Positions 5,791 to 6,590 of a DNA stretch of 6,590 nucleotides are shown here, in pieces; positions within the stretch are counted from its first letter, which is position 1, and every line of letters begins with the position of its first letter. The translations under genes were made by a program, and so were the position numbers. The DNA comes from Bacteroidetes bacterium UBA5543. Its GTDB lineage: Bacteria > Bacteroidota > Bacteroidia > Chitinophagales > Chitinophagaceae. The stretch lies in contig DINJ01000130.1 in the NCBI GenBank assembly GCA_002423665.1, positions 7,307 to 13,896 on the forward strand, written 5' to 3'. Under the pieces are notes generated by a model. The model saw only the letters and a program-made list of their open reading frames with translations. It made no database searches and had not been told where the DNA came from.

Positions 5791-6590
5791 ATGAACCTTT
5801 TCAGTAAAGAACATCGTATAACATGGGCACATATTGCTATACTGCTGGTAGCCGTGTTGGCTGCTTATAGCAAGATATTTGGCGCAGGGTTCATGTCCTG
5901 GGATGATATTGACTATGTATTCAATACCCCGCATATCACTGCATTCACTTCAGAACATTTTCAAAACTGGTGGACGGAATATTACATAGCCAACTATCAA
6001 CCCCTGCCTATGATGAGTTACGCCATGGACTACGCTATTGGCGGTAACGAACCATTTATTTATCACTTCACCAATATTGTATGGCATATACTGGATGTGG
6101 TATTGCTGTATGCCTGCATGCGACGCATGCAGCATTGCGTGTATGTGGCTTTGTTTGTGGCCTTGTTATTCGCTCTTCATCCTGTGCAGACAGAGAGTGT
6201 ATCGTGGATAGCGGCCAGGAACAAGGTAATGAACGGTTTTTTCTTCCTGTCGGCCATGTATATCTACATCGGCTACGTACTGCACCATAAGAACAGTAAA
6301 CTGATATGGGTATATCTCTGTGCGATTGCGGCTTATCTGTGTAAACTTACAGCCGTTACCCTGCCCTTTGCCCTGCTGGCAGTGGATATATGGATGCACC
6401 GCCCGTTGAAAGATAAAAAGGTATGGCTGGAAAAATTACCATTAGTATTGCTGGCCATACCCGTAGGTGTTATCAACCTGCAGGCACAGGCTGAAGTATC
6501 TTTCCTGAATACCCATACTGAATTTAACTTCCTGCACACTATTGTTTTTGCTGGTTATGCCTATGTGCAGTATATCATCAACTTGCTGGT
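5791..6590 (+). CDS. Multi-pass membrane glycosyltransferase-like protein (TMTC/DUF1736 type), N-terminal part, runs off the window
   Basis: An open frame from ATG 5791 continues to the window edge (266 full codons, no stop). After one membrane helix (about 12-30) comes the first extracytoplasmic loop with the acidic pair WDD (37-39) in MSWDDIDYVFNTPHI, the position of the catalytic Asp in GT-C enzymes. Then follow NYQPLPMMSYAMDY (68-81), FHLTN-like YHFTNIVWHILD (91-102), LFALHPVQTESVSWIAARNKV (126-146) and LCKLTAVTLPFALLAVDIW (183-201). This order is characteristic of the large family of bacterial proteins related to eukaryotic TMTC O-mannosyltransferases, which usually end in tetratricopeptide repeats. 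The repeats would lie beyond the window. The likely role is glycosyl transfer from a lipid-linked donor to a protein or glycan on the periplasmic side, but substrates are unknown. Its ATG lies 41 nt after the birA stop with no terminator between, so it may be co-transcribed with birA. Confidence 0.85.
   Translation, partial: MNLFSKEHRITWAHIAILLVAVLAAYSKIFGAGFMSWDDIDYVFNTPHITAFTSEHFQNWWTEYYIANYQPLPMMSYAMDYAIGGNEPFIYHFTNIVWHILDVVLLYACMRRMQHCVYVALFVALLFALHPVQTESVSWIAARNKVMNGFFFLSAMYIYIGYVLHHKNSKLIWVYLCAIAAYLCKLTAVTLPFALLAVDIWMHRPLKDKKVWLEKLPLVLLAIPVGVINLQAQAEVSFLNTHTEFNFLHTIVFAGYAYVQYIINLL

Noticed and set aside
5950..6539. Minus- and plus-strand frames of 61-77 codons over the TMTC-like gene.
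   Set aside because: They are shadows of the long open membrane-protein frame from 5791, which has clear family motifs.

Overview
The window looks like a core-genome stretch of a Bacteroidota chromosome, most likely from the Chitinophagaceae or a related order. Four things point there. The FtsH and RsfS sequences have a Bacteroidota character. RsfS and FtsH are encoded in tandem beside a divergent monofunctional biotin ligase. The tmRNA tag reads GESNYAMAA. Several upstream regions carry a TAnnTTTG-type -7 element rather than a sigma70 -10 box, and Shine-Dalgarno sequences are poor or absent. The taxonomic call is inference from sequence character, not from a search.

Layout, left to right. 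Positions 1-130 (+) are the last 42 codons of an RseP-type site-2 protease. It converges with a class IV/HDAC11-like histone-deacetylase-family hydrolase at 135-1040 (-). A promoter-like site at 1060-1087 precedes a complete one-piece tmRNA gene (ssrA, 1115-1481, +). The tmRNA ends 7 nt from the stop codon of a convergent family 2 glycosyltransferase (1489-2373, -, GTG start). A strong intrinsic terminator (2457-2483) separates that gene from ftsH (2486-4492, -). Upstream of ftsH is rsfS (4536-4934, -, probable TTG start), and the two probably form an operon. birA (4952-5749, +) diverges from rsfS with only 17 bp between the assigned start codons. It is followed by a multi-pass membrane protein of the TMTC/DUF1736-like O-glycosyltransferase type (5791 onward, +), which runs off the window.

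Functional theme. Four genes belong to protein and ribosome quality control: RseP (intramembrane proteolysis), tmRNA (ribosome rescue and degradation tagging), FtsH (membrane AAA+ protease, a known destination for some SsrA-tagged proteins in E. coli) and RsfS (ribosome silencing). They do not form one operon and nothing shows that the clustering is functional. BirA supplies biotinylated carboxylase for fatty-acid synthesis. The two glycosyltransferase-type proteins suggest surface glycan or glycoprotein synthesis.

No CRISPR array, insertion sequence, phage gene, tRNA, rRNA or evident novel system was seen. The best items for a second look are the crowded rsfS/birA divergent start region, where two perfect TAnnTTTG elements lie inside the assigned birA 5' coding sequence, and the tmRNA with its tag and un-encoded CCA end.
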